From NCBI RefSeq assembly GCF_003014575.1, contig NZ_PYGF01000009.1, positions 1-64,000 on the forward strand: a stretch of DNA of 64,000 bases, in the 5' to 3' direction. Positions 17,602-27,199 of this stretch are shown piece after piece; positions within the stretch are counted from its first letter, which is position 1; the number at the start of each line of letters is the position of its first letter. The position numbers and the translations under genes were made by a program. The notes below the pieces were generated by a model, which made no database searches, was not told where the DNA came from, and saw only the letters and a list, made by a program, of their open reading frames with translations. This DNA comes from Cecembia rubra (GTDB lineage Bacteria; Bacteroidota; Bacteroidia; Cytophagales; Cyclobacteriaceae).

Positions 17602-18516
17602 CTAATAAATAGGTAAACTTTTTGCATTGGCAAAATTAATTTTGTTCTCTTTGTTGAATTCAAAATCTACTTTTCCTAAACGCAGCGCTCCAGTACCTAC
17701 TTGATGAATAATTGTTGTATGCCCTTCAGTGTTTTTGATTTGAGTTGGCTCGTCCAAAAATGTGTGTGTATGGCCGCCTATGATCAAATCAATTTCACTG
17801 ACTGCTGCTGCCAATTTGATGTCATCTATTTTATTTCCCCTATATGAATAGCCTAAGTGGGAAAGACATATGATTAAGTCTGATTTTTTTGATTTCAACT
17901 CCTGAACCATTTCCTGTGCCACGCCTATGGGGTCTAGGTATTGGGTGTTTTCATAATTCTTTTTACCAACCAATCCTTGCAATTCTATTCCTAAACCAAA
18001 GACTCCTATTCTTAAGCTTGATTTTTTGAAAATTTTGTATGGTATTGTTGCCCCTGCCATTAAAGTCTTTGAGAAATCATAGTTGGAGCAGATATGGGGG
18101 AAAGAAGCATGTGGCATTTGGTCGAAAAGTCCTTTCAGGCCGTTGTCGAATTCATGATTCCCAATCGTGGATGCATCATAACCCATTTGGCTCATGAGTT
18201 TAAATTCCAGTTTTCCTCCATAAAAATTAAAATATGGTGTCCCTTGAAAAACATCACCGGCATCCAATAATAGTAGATTTTCTTCCTCACTCCTGATTTC
18301 TGAAACCAAGGAAGCCAACCTTATCATCCCACCTTGGTTTGCCCAGCGGCTACCATCATCTGGGAAAGATTCAATCCTGGAATGCATGTCATTGGTATGA
18401 AGGATACTTATTCTCTTTCCTTTCTTTGGCTGCAGGTCATCTGCAAAGAGGGGATTGCCATAGTTGATGGCTATACTGCTGAGTAAGCTTGTTTTTATAA
18501 AATCTCTTCTCCTCAT
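17602..18516 (-). CDS. 5'-nucleotidase/metallophosphatase domain protein, Tat-exported
   Basis: A calcineurin-like metallophosphoesterase of about 304 residues, equal to the N-terminal half of UshA-type 5'-nucleotidases. The start MRRRDFIKTSLLSS is a twin-arginine signal. Metal ligands are in HTNDMHSR, LLDAGDVFQGTP, IGNHEFDNG and IIGGHTHTF. The ATG at 18516 begins one base after the stop of the upstream gene, which encodes the missing C-terminal domain, so the enzyme is split in two with the C-terminal half first in the operon. An in-frame TTG at 18525 is a less likely start. Confidence 0.93.
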   Translation of the reverse strand: MRRRDFIKTSLLSSIAINYGNPLFADDLQPKKGKRISILHTNDMHSRIESFPDDGSRWANQGGMIRLASLVSEIRSEEENLLLLDAGDVFQGTPYFNFYGGKLEFKLMSQMGYDASTIGNHEFDNGLKGLFDQMPHASFPHICSNYDFSKTLMAGATIPYKIFKKSSLRIGVFGLGIELQGLVGKKNYENTQYLDPIGVAQEMVQELKSKKSDLIICLSHLGYSYRGNKIDDIKLAAAVSEIDLIIGGHTHTFLDEPTQIKNTEGHTTIIHQVGTGALRLGKVDFEFNKENKINFANAKSLPIY

Positions 18517-18517
18517 A

Positions 18518-19270
18518 TCAGTCAAATTTTTGCCTTCCTTCTATTTTGGCTTCGATTTTTTGTCCAGCCTCAGTTTTTGATTTGATAATTTCAATAAGAA
18601 TGTCTCTTAGCAAGTAATCTGTTTCAGTTTTTCTAGGTATCTCAACAAGGAATCCCATTCCATCTCCACCATTTGCCAGGTAATCATTCACAGCCAGAAG
18701 GTATTTTTTATCTGGTATCAAATCCTTGCCATTGATTTTCAATTCCAATATCTTTTCTCCTTGGCTTGTAATTTTCATTCCTGAAATTCCAAGAATCTTT
18801 CTAGAAGCAGCAAATTCAGCAAGACTCAGTACATCGTTTTCGTTTAACTCAAGGATTTGGAGATAATTATCAAAGGGTGACAATTCATAAATATTTCCCA
18901 AGGTTATATCCCCTTTGGGTAGTGTATTACGTATTCCACCGTTGTTGATGATAGAGATGTCGATTGGATAACCCAGTTCCTTTTCTGCAAATTCTTTTTG
19001 GAAATCAGCCACCAGATTGCCTAAAGCTGATTCACCATTTCCGGTTTTCAGGATAGCCTCGGTGGTTTCTCCGATTACCGCGTTCATTTCTTTTTCTAGG
19101 TTCTCTTTATAGGGATGTATGAAATTTTGAGCTGCCAAGTCCACAGGAATGTCTGACCCTACAAGGAGAAATTGCCCTTCTCCGGTTTTAAATAGAGATG
19201 GAGCACAACTGGTTAGCAGAAATAGGATCGCAGGACAAATCCAGATTTTGAAAATTTTATTTCTGATCAT
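18518..19270 (-). CDS. 5'-nucleotidase C-terminal domain lipoprotein
   Basis: A 250-residue lipoprotein (lipobox LLTSC, Cys about 22) containing only the 5'-nucleotidase C-terminal substrate-binding domain: GNLVADFQKE, ISIINNGGIRNTLPKGDIT, ELSPFDN and VNDYLANGGDGMGF. Its catalytic partner is encoded immediately downstream. Together they probably hydrolyse periplasmic nucleotides or UDP-sugars. The two must associate after separate export, one as a lipoprotein and one by Tat. Confidence 0.92.
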   Translation of the reverse strand: MIRNKIFKIWICPAILFLLTSCAPSLFKTGEGQFLLVGSDIPVDLAAQNFIHPYKENLEKEMNAVIGETTEAILKTGNGESALGNLVADFQKEFAEKELGYPIDISIINNGGIRNTLPKGDITLGNIYELSPFDNYLQILELNENDVLSLAEFAASRKILGISGMKITSQGEKILELKINGKDLIPDKKYLLAVNDYLANGGDGMGFLVEIPRKTETDYLLRDILIEIIKSKTEAGQKIEAKIEGRQKFD

Positions 19271-19410
19271 CTTTCAATTTGAGGCCGATTAATGGGTTTT
19301 CATTCATCTACCTCTTATTTTTGGGGTTAAAGATAGCTTTTAAACCTCAGTTTACCTTTATGGTTTTGGGGTTATGGAGGTGTTTTTTAATCAAATAATA
19401 TAAACCCAAT

Positions 19411-20838
19411 ATGGAAAATAATCTTTTTGAGGAATTTGGCCCTGTCACTAAGGAGCAATGGATTCAACAGGCTATTGCTGACCTCAAGGGGAAGGATTTT
19501 AAAGAACATTTGGTGTCTAAAACAGCAGATGACATAGAAATCTTACCTTTTTACATGGAAGAGGATATGGTAAACCTCTCTTTTTTGAAAGAGTACCATA
19601 ACAAAATTCAACCTAATTCCAAGATACCAGGAATGCCTCCAAGGATTTGGTCAAATGTTGTTTATTTAGGAATCAAGGACCAAAATCAGGGGAATGCAAT
19701 CATTCTGGATGCACTTCAAAACGGATGTGATGCTATAGTGCTTGAAGTGTCCGGAAATGAGGATTTTGACAGCATCCTCAATGGAGTCGAACTTCAATAC
19801 ATTAAAACTTTTCTAATGCCAATTGGGCTTGATCCAAGTATGATATTAGGTTCCTTCTTGGATTGGTTCAACAGTAAAAACTGGGATTTAAATCAACTTC
19901 AGGGCGGTCTGCTTTGGGACGGAATGGCCCAACTATTACGAGATCGTTCTGATCTGGACAAAATTTCCCAAGAGTTAGCGACATCAATCAAAATATTGGA
20001 ATCATTCCATGGTTTTAAAGCTTGCTGCATCAATTTTTCCCATTACCATGAAACTGGAGCCACAGCAGTTCAGGAGCTTACATTTGGAATTGCATCTTAC
20101 ATTGAATTATTGGATTATATAGGGAAGAAGAAAATTCCTGTTCAGAAAGTCTTTGAATCAACAATGCTCCATTTTTCGGTTGGCTCGGATTATTTTGAGG
20201 AAATCAGCAAACTTCGGTCTTCACGTATACTTTTTCAAAGTCTTGCAGCTTTATATAAGGTAGAGGTAAATCCAGAAGATATCCAGGTTTTTTGTCAGAC
20301 TAGCAACTGGACCAAATCCAAAAGGGATGTACATACCAACATGCTCAGAAATACTACTGAGGCAATGGGTGCAATTTTGGGTGGTTGTAATGATTTATGG
20401 GTCCGTTCCCATGATGAAGTAATTGCTGAGCCAAATTCTTTTTCCAGAAGAATGGCTAGAAATATTTCAAATATTCTCAGGGAAGAAAGTTATTACGATA
20501 AGGTATTGGATCCAGTGGCAGGTAGTTATTTTATTGAAAACCTTATCGCAATGCTGCTGAACAAAGTGAAAGAAGGATTAGAGAAAATTGAAGCCAATGG
20601 AGGTTGGTGGCAATTGTACCAAAGTCAAATTATTCAAGAAGAAATTAAATCCACACGCAAAAAGCGACTGACGGGAATACTTCAGGTCCAAAAAACCAAA
20701 ATTGGTGCAAACAAGTACCTATTGAAAGGAGAAAATTTGGGTTTGTCATCTATGGGAAATGTGGAGGAATTGCCGTGGCAATTGCTTGGCTGTAGAGAAA
20801 CTGATCTTTTGGAATTTCAAACTGATACTTTAGCATGA
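19411..20838 (+). CDS. mutA: Methylmalonyl-CoA mutase, small subunit
   Basis: A 475-residue MUT-domain protein, the catalytically silent subunit. The TIM-barrel signature is visible ([46 protein letters not shown]). At 475 residues it lacks the degenerate C-terminal B12-binding domain of the roughly 620-residue Propionibacterium subunit. It overlaps mutB by 4 bases (ATGA), so the two subunits are coupled. The mutase interconverts methylmalonyl-CoA and succinyl-CoA. Confidence 0.95.
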   Translation: MENNLFEEFGPVTKEQWIQQAIADLKGKDFKEHLVSKTADDIEILPFYMEEDMVNLSFLKEYHNKIQPNSKIPGMPPRIWSNVVYLGIKDQNQGNAIILDALQNGCDAIVLEVSGNEDFDSILNGVELQYIKTFLMPIGLDPSMILGSFLDWFNSKNWDLNQLQGGLLWDGMAQLLRDRSDLDKISQELATSIKILESFHGFKACCINFSHYHETGATAVQELTFGIASYIELLDYIGKKKIPVQKVFESTMLHFSVGSDYFEEISKLRSSRILFQSLAALYKVEVNPEDIQVFCQTSNWTKSKRDVHTNMLRNTTEAMGAILGGCNDLWVRSHDEVIAEPNSFSRRMARNISNILREESYYDKVLDPVAGSYFIENLIAMLLNKVKEGLEKIEANGGWWQLYQSQIIQEEIKSTRKKRLTGILQVQKTKIGANKYLLKGENLGLSSMGNVEELPWQLLGCRETDLLEFQTDTLA

Positions 20839-22955
20839 GACCCGATATAAAGCAATTGAAGTTTATAAATCAATCTCAATCCAGCAATCTAGATTCCGAG
20901 ATTTGGGAAACTGCTGAGAAGGTTCCGGTACCTTCTGTATTTTCTGAGGAAGTTATTAAGGGTTTTTCTCATTTGGGATATGCAGCAGGGATTCCCCCTT
21001 ACTTGAGAGGCCCATACAGTACCATGTATGTTATTAGACCTTGGACAATCAGGCAGTATGCAGGTTTTTCCACTGCAGAAGAATCCAATGCATTTTACCG
21101 TAGAAATCTTTCTGCGGGGCAAAAAGGCTTATCAGTGGCATTCGATCTAGCCACCCACAGAGGTTATGATTCTGATCACCCAAGGGTGGTAGGTGATGTG
21201 GGAAAGGCTGGAGTGGCCATAGATTCCATTTTGGATATGAAGATTCTTTTCGATGGAATTCCACTAGATCAAATGTCTGTATCCATGACAATGAACGGTG
21301 CTGTAATCCCCGTTTTGGCATTTTATATAGTAGCAGCAGAAGAACAAGGAGTAAAGGCACACCAACTGAGCGGTACCATTCAGAATGATATCCTTAAGGA
21401 ATTCATGGTAAGGAATACTTATATCTATCCTCCCCAACCATCCATGAAAATCATCGCGGATATTTTTGAATATACTTCCAAGAATATGCCAAAATTTAAT
21501 TCTATATCCATTTCAGGTTACCACATGCAAGAGGCTGGAGCAACAGCAGATCTAGAATTGGCTTATACTTTGGCAGATGGTCTGGAATACTTAAGGGCGG
21601 GATTAGCTGCTGGTCTGGATATTGATGATTTTGCACCAAGACTTTCATTTTTCTGGGCAATTGGAATGAATCACTTCATGGAAATTGCAAAGTTGCGTGC
21701 AGGAAGATTGATTTGGTCTAAAATTGTCAATCAGTTTAAACCTAAGGATTCAAAATCTCTGGCATTAAGGACGCATTGTCAGACATCAGGTTGGTCTTTG
21801 ACTGAGCAGGATGCTTTTAATAATGTGACCAGAACAGCCATTGAAGCCATGGCGGCTGCTCTTGGACATACACAATCATTGCATACCAATTCCTTTGATG
21901 AGGCCATAGCATTGCCTACAGATTTTTCAGCAAGGATTGCCAGGAATACGCAGCTATATCTGCAGGAAGAGACAGGGATTACCAAAACGGTTGATCCATG
22001 GGGAGGTTCTTATTATGTAGAATATCTCACTGACCAATTGGTTAAGAAGGCCTGGGCTTTGATAGAAGAAGTGGAGAGCCTGGGAGGAATGGCAAAGGCC
22101 ATTGAGGCTGGCATTCCCAAAATGCGGATTGAGGAAGCGGCTGCGCGAAAACAGGCGAGAATAGATAGCGGGAAGGATATTATTGTGGGGGTCAATCGAT
22201 ATGAGACTGATGATCAAGAAGTTTTCGACATTTTGGAAGTTGATAACAAAGCCGTAAGGGACAAGCAGATTGAGCGCTTGAATCAGCTTAAGGCCAATAG
22301 AAATCATGAAGAAGTGGAATCAGCTTTAGAGGCCATTACTGAGGCAGCAAGGACAGGAAATGGAAATTTATTGGAACTGGCTGTGGATGCAGCTAGAAAA
22401 AGAGCTACTTTAGGAGAAATATCCTTTGCCATGGAGAAGGAATTTGGGAGACATAAAGCTACGGTAAAATCAATTTCTGGGGTGTATTCAGGAGAAGCGA
22501 AAGATGACAGAAGTTTTAAAGAAGCCAAGGAATTGGCGGATCGTTTTGCTGAATTGGAGGGAAGAAGACCCAGGATTATGGTAGCTAAAATGGGCCAGGA
22601 CGGTCATGATAGAGGAGCTAAAGTGATTGCTACAGGATTTGCAGACCTTGGTTTTGATGTGGACATTGGCCCACTGTTTCAGACTCCTGAGGAAGTAGCT
22701 ATGCAGGCTGTTGAAAATGATGTGCATATAGTAGGCGCATCATCTTTGGCTGCCGGTCACAAAACTTTGGTTCCTGCCTTAATTTCGGAATTGAAAAAGC
22801 TTGGAAGAGAGGATATCATGGTGATTGCGGGAGGGGTGATTCCTCCAAAGGACTATGAATTTCTTCATGAAGCTGGAGTGGCTGCTGTATTTGGTCCTGG
22901 AACAGTAATTTCCAAAGCTGCCATTGAAATTTTGAATAAATTGATGGAACTCTGA
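20835..22955 (+). CDS. mutB: Methylmalonyl-CoA mutase, large catalytic subunit
   Basis: A 706-residue adenosylcobalamin-dependent mutase. The catalytic barrel (about 1-560) contains [30 protein letters not shown] and [20 protein letters not shown]. The C-terminal B12 domain carries the cobalt-ligand motif DGHDRGAK and GASSLAAGH. Full length. It forms the active heterodimer with MutA and is serviced by MeaB at 14967. No cobalamin riboswitch is seen upstream of the pair. Confidence 0.97.
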   Translation: MRPDIKQLKFINQSQSSNLDSEIWETAEKVPVPSVFSEEVIKGFSHLGYAAGIPPYLRGPYSTMYVIRPWTIRQYAGFSTAEESNAFYRRNLSAGQKGLSVAFDLATHRGYDSDHPRVVGDVGKAGVAIDSILDMKILFDGIPLDQMSVSMTMNGAVIPVLAFYIVAAEEQGVKAHQLSGTIQNDILKEFMVRNTYIYPPQPSMKIIADIFEYTSKNMPKFNSISISGYHMQEAGATADLELAYTLADGLEYLRAGLAAGLDIDDFAPRLSFFWAIGMNHFMEIAKLRAGRLIWSKIVNQFKPKDSKSLALRTHCQTSGWSLTEQDAFNNVTRTAIEAMAAALGHTQSLHTNSFDEAIALPTDFSARIARNTQLYLQEETGITKTVDPWGGSYYVEYLTDQLVKKAWALIEEVESLGGMAKAIEAGIPKMRIEEAAARKQARIDSGKDIIVGVNRYETDDQEVFDILEVDNKAVRDKQIERLNQLKANRNHEEVESALEAITEAARTGNGNLLELAVDAARKRATLGEISFAMEKEFGRHKATVKSISGVYSGEAKDDRSFKEAKELADRFAELEGRRPRIMVAKMGQDGHDRGAKVIATGFADLGFDVDIGPLFQTPEEVAMQAVENDVHIVGASSLAAGHKTLVPALISELKKLGREDIMVIAGGVIPPKDYEFLHEAGVAAVFGPGTVISKAAIEILNKLMEL

Positions 22956-22983
22956 TATTGTAAAATCTTAATAAATTATGAGA

Positions 22984-23013
22984 GGGCTGGAACTAGATTC
23001 AGCCCATTTTCAT
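22984..23013 (+). terminator. Weak terminator after mutB
   Basis: GGGCTG/CAGCCC stem with a 10-base loop followed by ATTTTC. The T run is short, so termination strength is doubtful. Confidence 0.4.
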
Positions 23014-23035
23014 TAAATACAATAACATTTTGGGT

Positions 23036-23043
23036 TATCTTTG
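23036..23043 (+). promoter_or_regulatory. Candidate -7 box of the CPA2 antiporter gene
   Basis: TATCTTTG, a perfect TAnnTTTG, 20 bases upstream of the ATG. The -33 region lacks a clear TTTG. Confidence 0.4.
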
Positions 23044-23063
23044 ATTAAACTAAACTTAGAGAA

Positions 23064-25226
23064 ATGGTTTTATTGGCAGATTTGAACTTTACTTTACCAT
23101 GGTCTAATCCGGTATTAATTTTTTCAAGTATCTTATTTATTATTCTTTTTGCCCCCATTTTATTGAACAGGATAAAGATTCCACAACTGATAGGACTGAT
23201 AATGGCGGGTGCCATTATAGGCCCCAATGGAATCAACCTTCTTGAGAGGGATAGCAGTGTTATTCTATTTGGAACTGTAGGTTTGCTTTATATCATGTTC
23301 CTTGCGGGATTGGAAGTGGATATGGCTGATTTTAAAAAAAACAGTAACAAATCAATCATATTTGGACTCTTTACTTTTTCAATACCTATGACTCTAGGTA
23401 CGCTATCGGGTTTTTACCTACTTGAATTTAGTCTGCCTACTTCCATTCTTTTGGCTTCAATGTTTGCCTCCCATACCTTATTGGCCTATCCGATAATAAG
23501 TAAAATGGGAATTGTAAAAAATAAAGCAGTCAATATTGCTGTGGGGGGAACAGTAATCACAGATACATTGGCCCTTTTGGTCTTAGCGGTTGTAGTCGGG
23601 GTTTCAGTCGGTGAATTGACAAGTGATTTTTGGATAAGATTGATTATCTCCCTGATCATATTTGCTTCAATTGTCAGTTTTGTGTTTCCGATTCTAGGGA
23701 GATGGTTTTTTAAGCGGTTTGATGATAATATTTCCCAGTATATTTTTGTCTTGGGCCTGGTATTCCTTGCTGCTTTCTTGGCTGAGGCTGCCGGTGTAGA
23801 GGCCATTATCGGTGCTTTTTTGGCAGGTTTGGCATTAAATAAACTGATTCCACACACTTCACCTTTGATGAACAGGATTGAGTTTGTAGGGAATGCACTT
23901 TTTATTCCTTTTTTTCTCATCGGGGTAGGTATGCTCATTGATTTCAGGGTGTTTTTCAATGATTTTGAAACCATCAAAGTTGCAGCTGTAATGACAGTGA
24001 TTGCAACCCTATCCAAGTACCTTGCTGCCTTATTGACCCAAAAGACTTTTAAATTTTCCTCAGCCCAAAGGGATGTGATATTTGGTTTAAGTAATGCCCA
24101 GGCAGCAGCCACATTGGCAGCAGTATTGGTGGGTTACAATGTGATATTGGGTGAAAATGAGAGCGGGGAACCAATAAGGTTATTGAGTGAAAGTGTGTTG
24201 AATGGTACAATTCTAATGATTTTGGTCACTTGTACTATAGCTTCATTTGTGGCTCAAAAAGGAGCGGTAAGGCTTGCAATAGAAGAAGAAAATGATGAGG
24301 ATGAAGTTGACGGAAAAACTGCCCATGAAAAAATTCTTATACCGGTTAATTACCCGGAAAGCATTTCTGAGTTGATCAATTTGGGTGTGACCATCAAAAC
24401 CCAATCCCAAAAGGATGCATTGATCGCATTGAATATCATTCCTTCGGATTCCCAAGATCCCTCAAAGGAAAAGTATGCGAAAAAACTCTTGGAAAAAGCC
24501 AGTATTTGTGCTTCAGCTACTGACAATCATTTAACTGAATTGGTAAGGTATGACTCCAATGTGATAAATGGGATCACCAATGCAGTCAAAGAAAATAAGG
24601 CAACAGATATCATTCTTGGTCTTCACAAAGATGCTGGGATCTCAGGCTCTTTTTTAGGAAAACTCACTGAGGGTATTCTTGGGAAAATCAATGTTACTGC
24701 TTTGATTTATAATAGTTTGCAGCCTCTAAATACAGTGTCGAGGTATCTGGTTGTAGTCCCTCCAAATGCAGAAAAGGAAATGGGTTTTGCTTTTTGGTTG
24801 CTCAGAATCTGGAATTTGGGAAGGAATACAAGTGCCAAGCTTATTTTTTATGGTTCTAAAGAGACATTGAATTTCATCAAGCAGGTCCAGAAGAAATTTA
24901 GTGTGGAAGCGGTTTTCGTAGAATTTTCTGACTGGGATGACTTCCTGATTCTTGCGAAAGACCTTAAAGAAAATGATGCTTTGGTGGTGGTGATGAGCAG
25001 AAAAAATGGTGTGTCTTATGAGGGGCAAATGGAGAAACTGCCCAAATACCTCAATAAGTATTTTATGCAGAACAATTATATCCTCATTTATCCAATGCAG
25101 TTTAACTTTGATGAAAAGGATCTCAACGCTTATGGCGGTTCCCCTTTATTGAAGCCTATTATGACAGGTGTGGATAGTTTGGAGAGCTTTACCCAGTTGG
25201 TGGGACAATTGTTCAAAAGGAAATAA
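23064..25226 (+). CDS. CPA2-family cation:proton antiporter
   Basis: A 720-residue membrane protein. The N-terminal 12-13 helix Na+/H+ exchanger domain (about 1-400) has IPQLIGLIMAGAIIGPNGINLL, FLAGLEVDM and the EAAGVEAIIGAFLAGL segment typical of KefB/NhaS-like CPA2 transporters. The C-terminal part (about 430-720) is cytoplasmic and resembles universal-stress-protein-like regulatory domains (HEKILIPVNYPES; ATDIILGLHKDAGISG). The cation (Na+ or K+) cannot be told from sequence. Single gene with its own promoter and a terminator. Confidence 0.92.
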   Translation: MVLLADLNFTLPWSNPVLIFSSILFIILFAPILLNRIKIPQLIGLIMAGAIIGPNGINLLERDSSVILFGTVGLLYIMFLAGLEVDMADFKKNSNKSIIFGLFTFSIPMTLGTLSGFYLLEFSLPTSILLASMFASHTLLAYPIISKMGIVKNKAVNIAVGGTVITDTLALLVLAVVVGVSVGELTSDFWIRLIISLIIFASIVSFVFPILGRWFFKRFDDNISQYIFVLGLVFLAAFLAEAAGVEAIIGAFLAGLALNKLIPHTSPLMNRIEFVGNALFIPFFLIGVGMLIDFRVFFNDFETIKVAAVMTVIATLSKYLAALLTQKTFKFSSAQRDVIFGLSNAQAAATLAAVLVGYNVILGENESGEPIRLLSESVLNGTILMILVTCTIASFVAQKGAVRLAIEEENDEDEVDGKTAHEKILIPVNYPESISELINLGVTIKTQSQKDALIALNIIPSDSQDPSKEKYAKKLLEKASICASATDNHLTELVRYDSNVINGITNAVKENKATDIILGLHKDAGISGSFLGKLTEGILGKINVTALIYNSLQPLNTVSRYLVVVPPNAEKEMGFAFWLLRIWNLGRNTSAKLIFYGSKETLNFIKQVQKKFSVEAVFVEFSDWDDFLILAKDLKENDALVVVMSRKNGVSYEGQMEKLPKYLNKYFMQNNYILIYPMQFNFDEKDLNAYGGSPLLKPIMTGVDSLESFTQLVGQLFKRK

Positions 25227-25251
25227 AAAAGGCCATTAATGGCCTTTTTTT
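25225..25251. terminator. Bidirectional terminator
   Basis: Perfect palindrome: A-run, GGCCATTAATGGCC, T-run. Placed between convergent antiporter and ferredoxin genes; it overlaps the ferredoxin stop codon. Confidence 0.85.
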
Positions 25252-25570
25252 AATTATCTTCTCCTCTTAGTTTTATAACCGCCCCTTCAAGCAATGTGCT
25301 GATTCTCACTTGACAAGCTAATCTGCTTGTAGGGAAATATTCAGGAAGGTTTTCTAATTGATCCAATTCTACATCTGTAGCTTCCCCCAATGCATTTTCT
25401 CCCTCAAGGACCTCAACATGGCAGGTAGCACAAAGAGCCATTCCTCCACAAGTTGCTAAAACAGGATATTCAGAGGCCTTTAAAACCTCCATTAAGCTTA
25501 AGCCCATATCATCAGGAGCTTCTACTGTCTGACGGTTGCCGTCATGATCTTCAACTGTAAATGTTACCAT
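25250..25570 (-). CDS. 2Fe-2S ferredoxin
   Basis: A 106-residue plant/adrenodoxin-type ferredoxin. Cluster ligands are in CGGMALCATC, preceded by an LATCGG turn, and a last Cys in RLACQVRI. It lies 14 bases downstream of a ferredoxin-NADP+ reductase gene on the same strand, which is its obvious redox partner. The final acceptor is not encoded here. Confidence 0.93.
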   Translation of the reverse strand: MVTFTVEDHDGNRQTVEAPDDMGLSLMEVLKASEYPVLATCGGMALCATCHVEVLEGENALGEATDVELDQLENLPEYFPTSRLACQVRISTLLEGAVIKLRGEDN

Positions 25571-25584
25571 GTTGTAAAAGAATA

Positions 25585-26589
25585 TTAAAATGCATTTACT
25601 CCGTTTACTGTAGTGTATTTGAAGCTGAGTTTTTGATCGGGATAGACGTATTTGAATGCTGAATGCATCATGATAGCAGCTTCATGGAATCCACATAGGA
25701 TCAATTTAAGTTTTCCTGGATAAGTATTGATATCACCTATGGCATAAATCCTTTCTACTCCTGTTGAGTAATCTCTGGTATCCACCTCAATGGCATTTTT
25801 ATCAATACTCAATCCCCAATCGGCAATTGGTCCAAGTTTTGGACTAAGCCCAAACAATGGAATCAAATAATCTGTATCGATAACGATTTCTTCTTTGTTT
25901 TTTCCTTCTAGCGTGATGCTTGAAAGCTGGCCGTTTCCACCCAATTCTTTCAAATTAGCGGAAAGGATGAGATCAATTTTCCCGTTATTTGCTAAGTCAA
26001 ATACTTTTGCTGCCGAATCTGGAGCACCTCGGAAAGTTTCGTTTCTATGGACTAAGGTTACTCTTTCAGCGATATTGGACAAGTAGATTGTCCAATCCAG
26101 AGCAGAATCCCCGCCGCCCGCAAGGACAACTTTTTTATCTCTGAATGTATCCGGATTTTTGACCATGTAGGTAACCCCTTTACCTTCAAAATAATCGAGC
26201 TTTTCAAGGGCAGGTTTCCTCGGTTCAAATACACCCAATCCCCCTGCTATTACGATTACTTTAGCATGAATTTGTGTATTTTCATTGGTAACCAAAATGT
26301 AGGAACCATCCTCCTGCTTATTGAGATGCTCTACTCTTTCTCCTAAAGTAAAGGTTGGTTGAAAAGGCTTAATCTGTTCCATCAGATTATCTACCAACTC
26401 CTGTGCTTTGACTTCAGGATAACCAGGGATGTCATAAATGGGTTTCTGAGGGTAAATTTCAGAAAGTTGACCACCCACTTGCGGCAGGTAATCTACCAAG
26501 TGGCAACGCATCTTCAAGAGGCCCGCTTCAAAAACTGCAAAAAGCCCTACAGGTCCTGCCCCTATGATACAAATGTCAGTAGTAATCAT
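25585..26589 (-). CDS. Ferredoxin-NADP+ reductase, thioredoxin-reductase-like type
   Basis: A 334-residue FAD enzyme. FAD-binding GAGPVGLFAVFEAG is at the N-terminus, and an NADPH-binding segment (VLAGGGDSALDW) lies near 160. The CxxC redox pair of thioredoxin reductases is absent, which marks the YumC/TrxR-like FNR type. The C-terminal FAD segment is GDINTYPGKLKLILCGFHEA. It passes electrons between NADPH and the ferredoxin encoded next. The upstream promoter region carries a motif shared with the marR promoter. Confidence 0.93.
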   Translation of the reverse strand: MITTDICIIGAGPVGLFAVFEAGLLKMRCHLVDYLPQVGGQLSEIYPQKPIYDIPGYPEVKAQELVDNLMEQIKPFQPTFTLGERVEHLNKQEDGSYILVTNENTQIHAKVIVIAGGLGVFEPRKPALEKLDYFEGKGVTYMVKNPDTFRDKKVVLAGGGDSALDWTIYLSNIAERVTLVHRNETFRGAPDSAAKVFDLANNGKIDLILSANLKELGGNGQLSSITLEGKNKEEIVIDTDYLIPLFGLSPKLGPIADWGLSIDKNAIEVDTRDYSTGVERIYAIGDINTYPGKLKLILCGFHEAAIMMHSAFKYVYPDQKLSFKYTTVNGVNAF

Positions 26590-26639
26590 GATATGTGTTT
26601 TTTTATTAGAGAAACCAGATTAGCATCAAATTGTTCGTG

Positions 26640-26660
26640 CAAATATAATTAGTATGACAA
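26640..26660 (-). promoter_or_regulatory. FNR-ferredoxin promoter with candidate MarR operator
   Basis: On the minus strand TATATTTG (26640-26647) is a perfect -7 box. Plus-strand ATAATTAGTATGACAA (26645-26660) lies just upstream of it. The same 16 bases, with one change (T/C), recur at the marR promoter (27123-27138), so a single regulator, most simply the MarR protein, may bind both. Confidence 0.55.
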
Positions 26661-26686
26661 GTAATATACTTACTTATCCAAGTTTT

Positions 26687-27118
26687 TCATTCGAGGTTTT
26701 TATAGATTGTATTGAGTATTCTCTTAAATTCTTCGAAATCTCTTTCATTAAGATTTTCCCAAGCCTTTTCTCTGATGAAGGCTACTTTGGGCTTGAGTTC
26801 TTTAACTTTCAATTTCCCTGTTTCAGTTAATACCAATTGAAAGCTCCTCCTGTCCTGTGGGTGTGGGATTCTTTCCACATACCCCTTTTTGCTCAGGATG
26901 TCAATGATCCTAGTGAGTGTGGGTTGGTCTTTAAAAACCATCTGGGCCAATTCTGTTTGACTGAGCAATTCATTCTCAGATAGGTTTTTCATGACCAGCC
27001 ATTGGTCTACTGTCAGGTCAAAATCTTCTAACTTGAATTTCCTTTGGGCATATTGCTTCACCCTTCTTGCAGTCCTGTCCAATAGGAAAGAATATTTACT
27101 GAATTGCTCCTGTGTCAT
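26687..27118 (-). CDS. MarR-family transcriptional regulator
   Basis: About 143 residues with a winged helix-turn-helix: FDLTVDQWLVMKNL, LSQTELAQMVFKDQPTLTRIIDIL and the wing GYVERIPHPQDRRSFQLVLT. The start is taken as ATG 27118. The upstream in-frame ATG at 27133 would lie at or before the transcription start predicted by the TATATTTG box at 27136-27143. Downstream, after 97 bases, are the FNR and ferredoxin genes, whose promoter shares a 16-bp motif with this one. It probably represses itself and that redox pair in response to an unknown ligand or oxidant. Confidence 0.9.
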   Translation of the reverse strand: MTQEQFSKYSFLLDRTARRVKQYAQRKFKLEDFDLTVDQWLVMKNLSENELLSQTELAQMVFKDQPTLTRIIDILSKKGYVERIPHPQDRRSFQLVLTETGKLKVKELKPKVAFIREKAWENLNERDFEEFKRILNTIYKNLE

Positions 27119-27143
27119 ACCAATAATTAGCATGACAAATATA
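27113..27143 (-). promoter_or_regulatory. marR promoter with inverted-repeat operator candidate
   Basis: Minus-strand TATATTTG (27136-27143) is a perfect -7 box. TGTCATAC (27113-27120) and GCATGACA (27130-27137) form an 8-bp inverted repeat with one mismatch and 9 bases between. The shared 16-mer ATAATTAGCATGACAA covers 27123-27138. This is a typical self-repression layout for MarR proteins. Confidence 0.55.
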
Positions 27144-27199
27144 CGGACTTGATCTTGAAAAAAAATAATTATCTATAAAAAAGATAGGGTAAATAGGGT

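Noticed and set aside
23486-24112. 208-residue minus-strand ORF inside the antiporter gene
   Set aside because: Frame shadow of the membrane domain; no start context or family motif.
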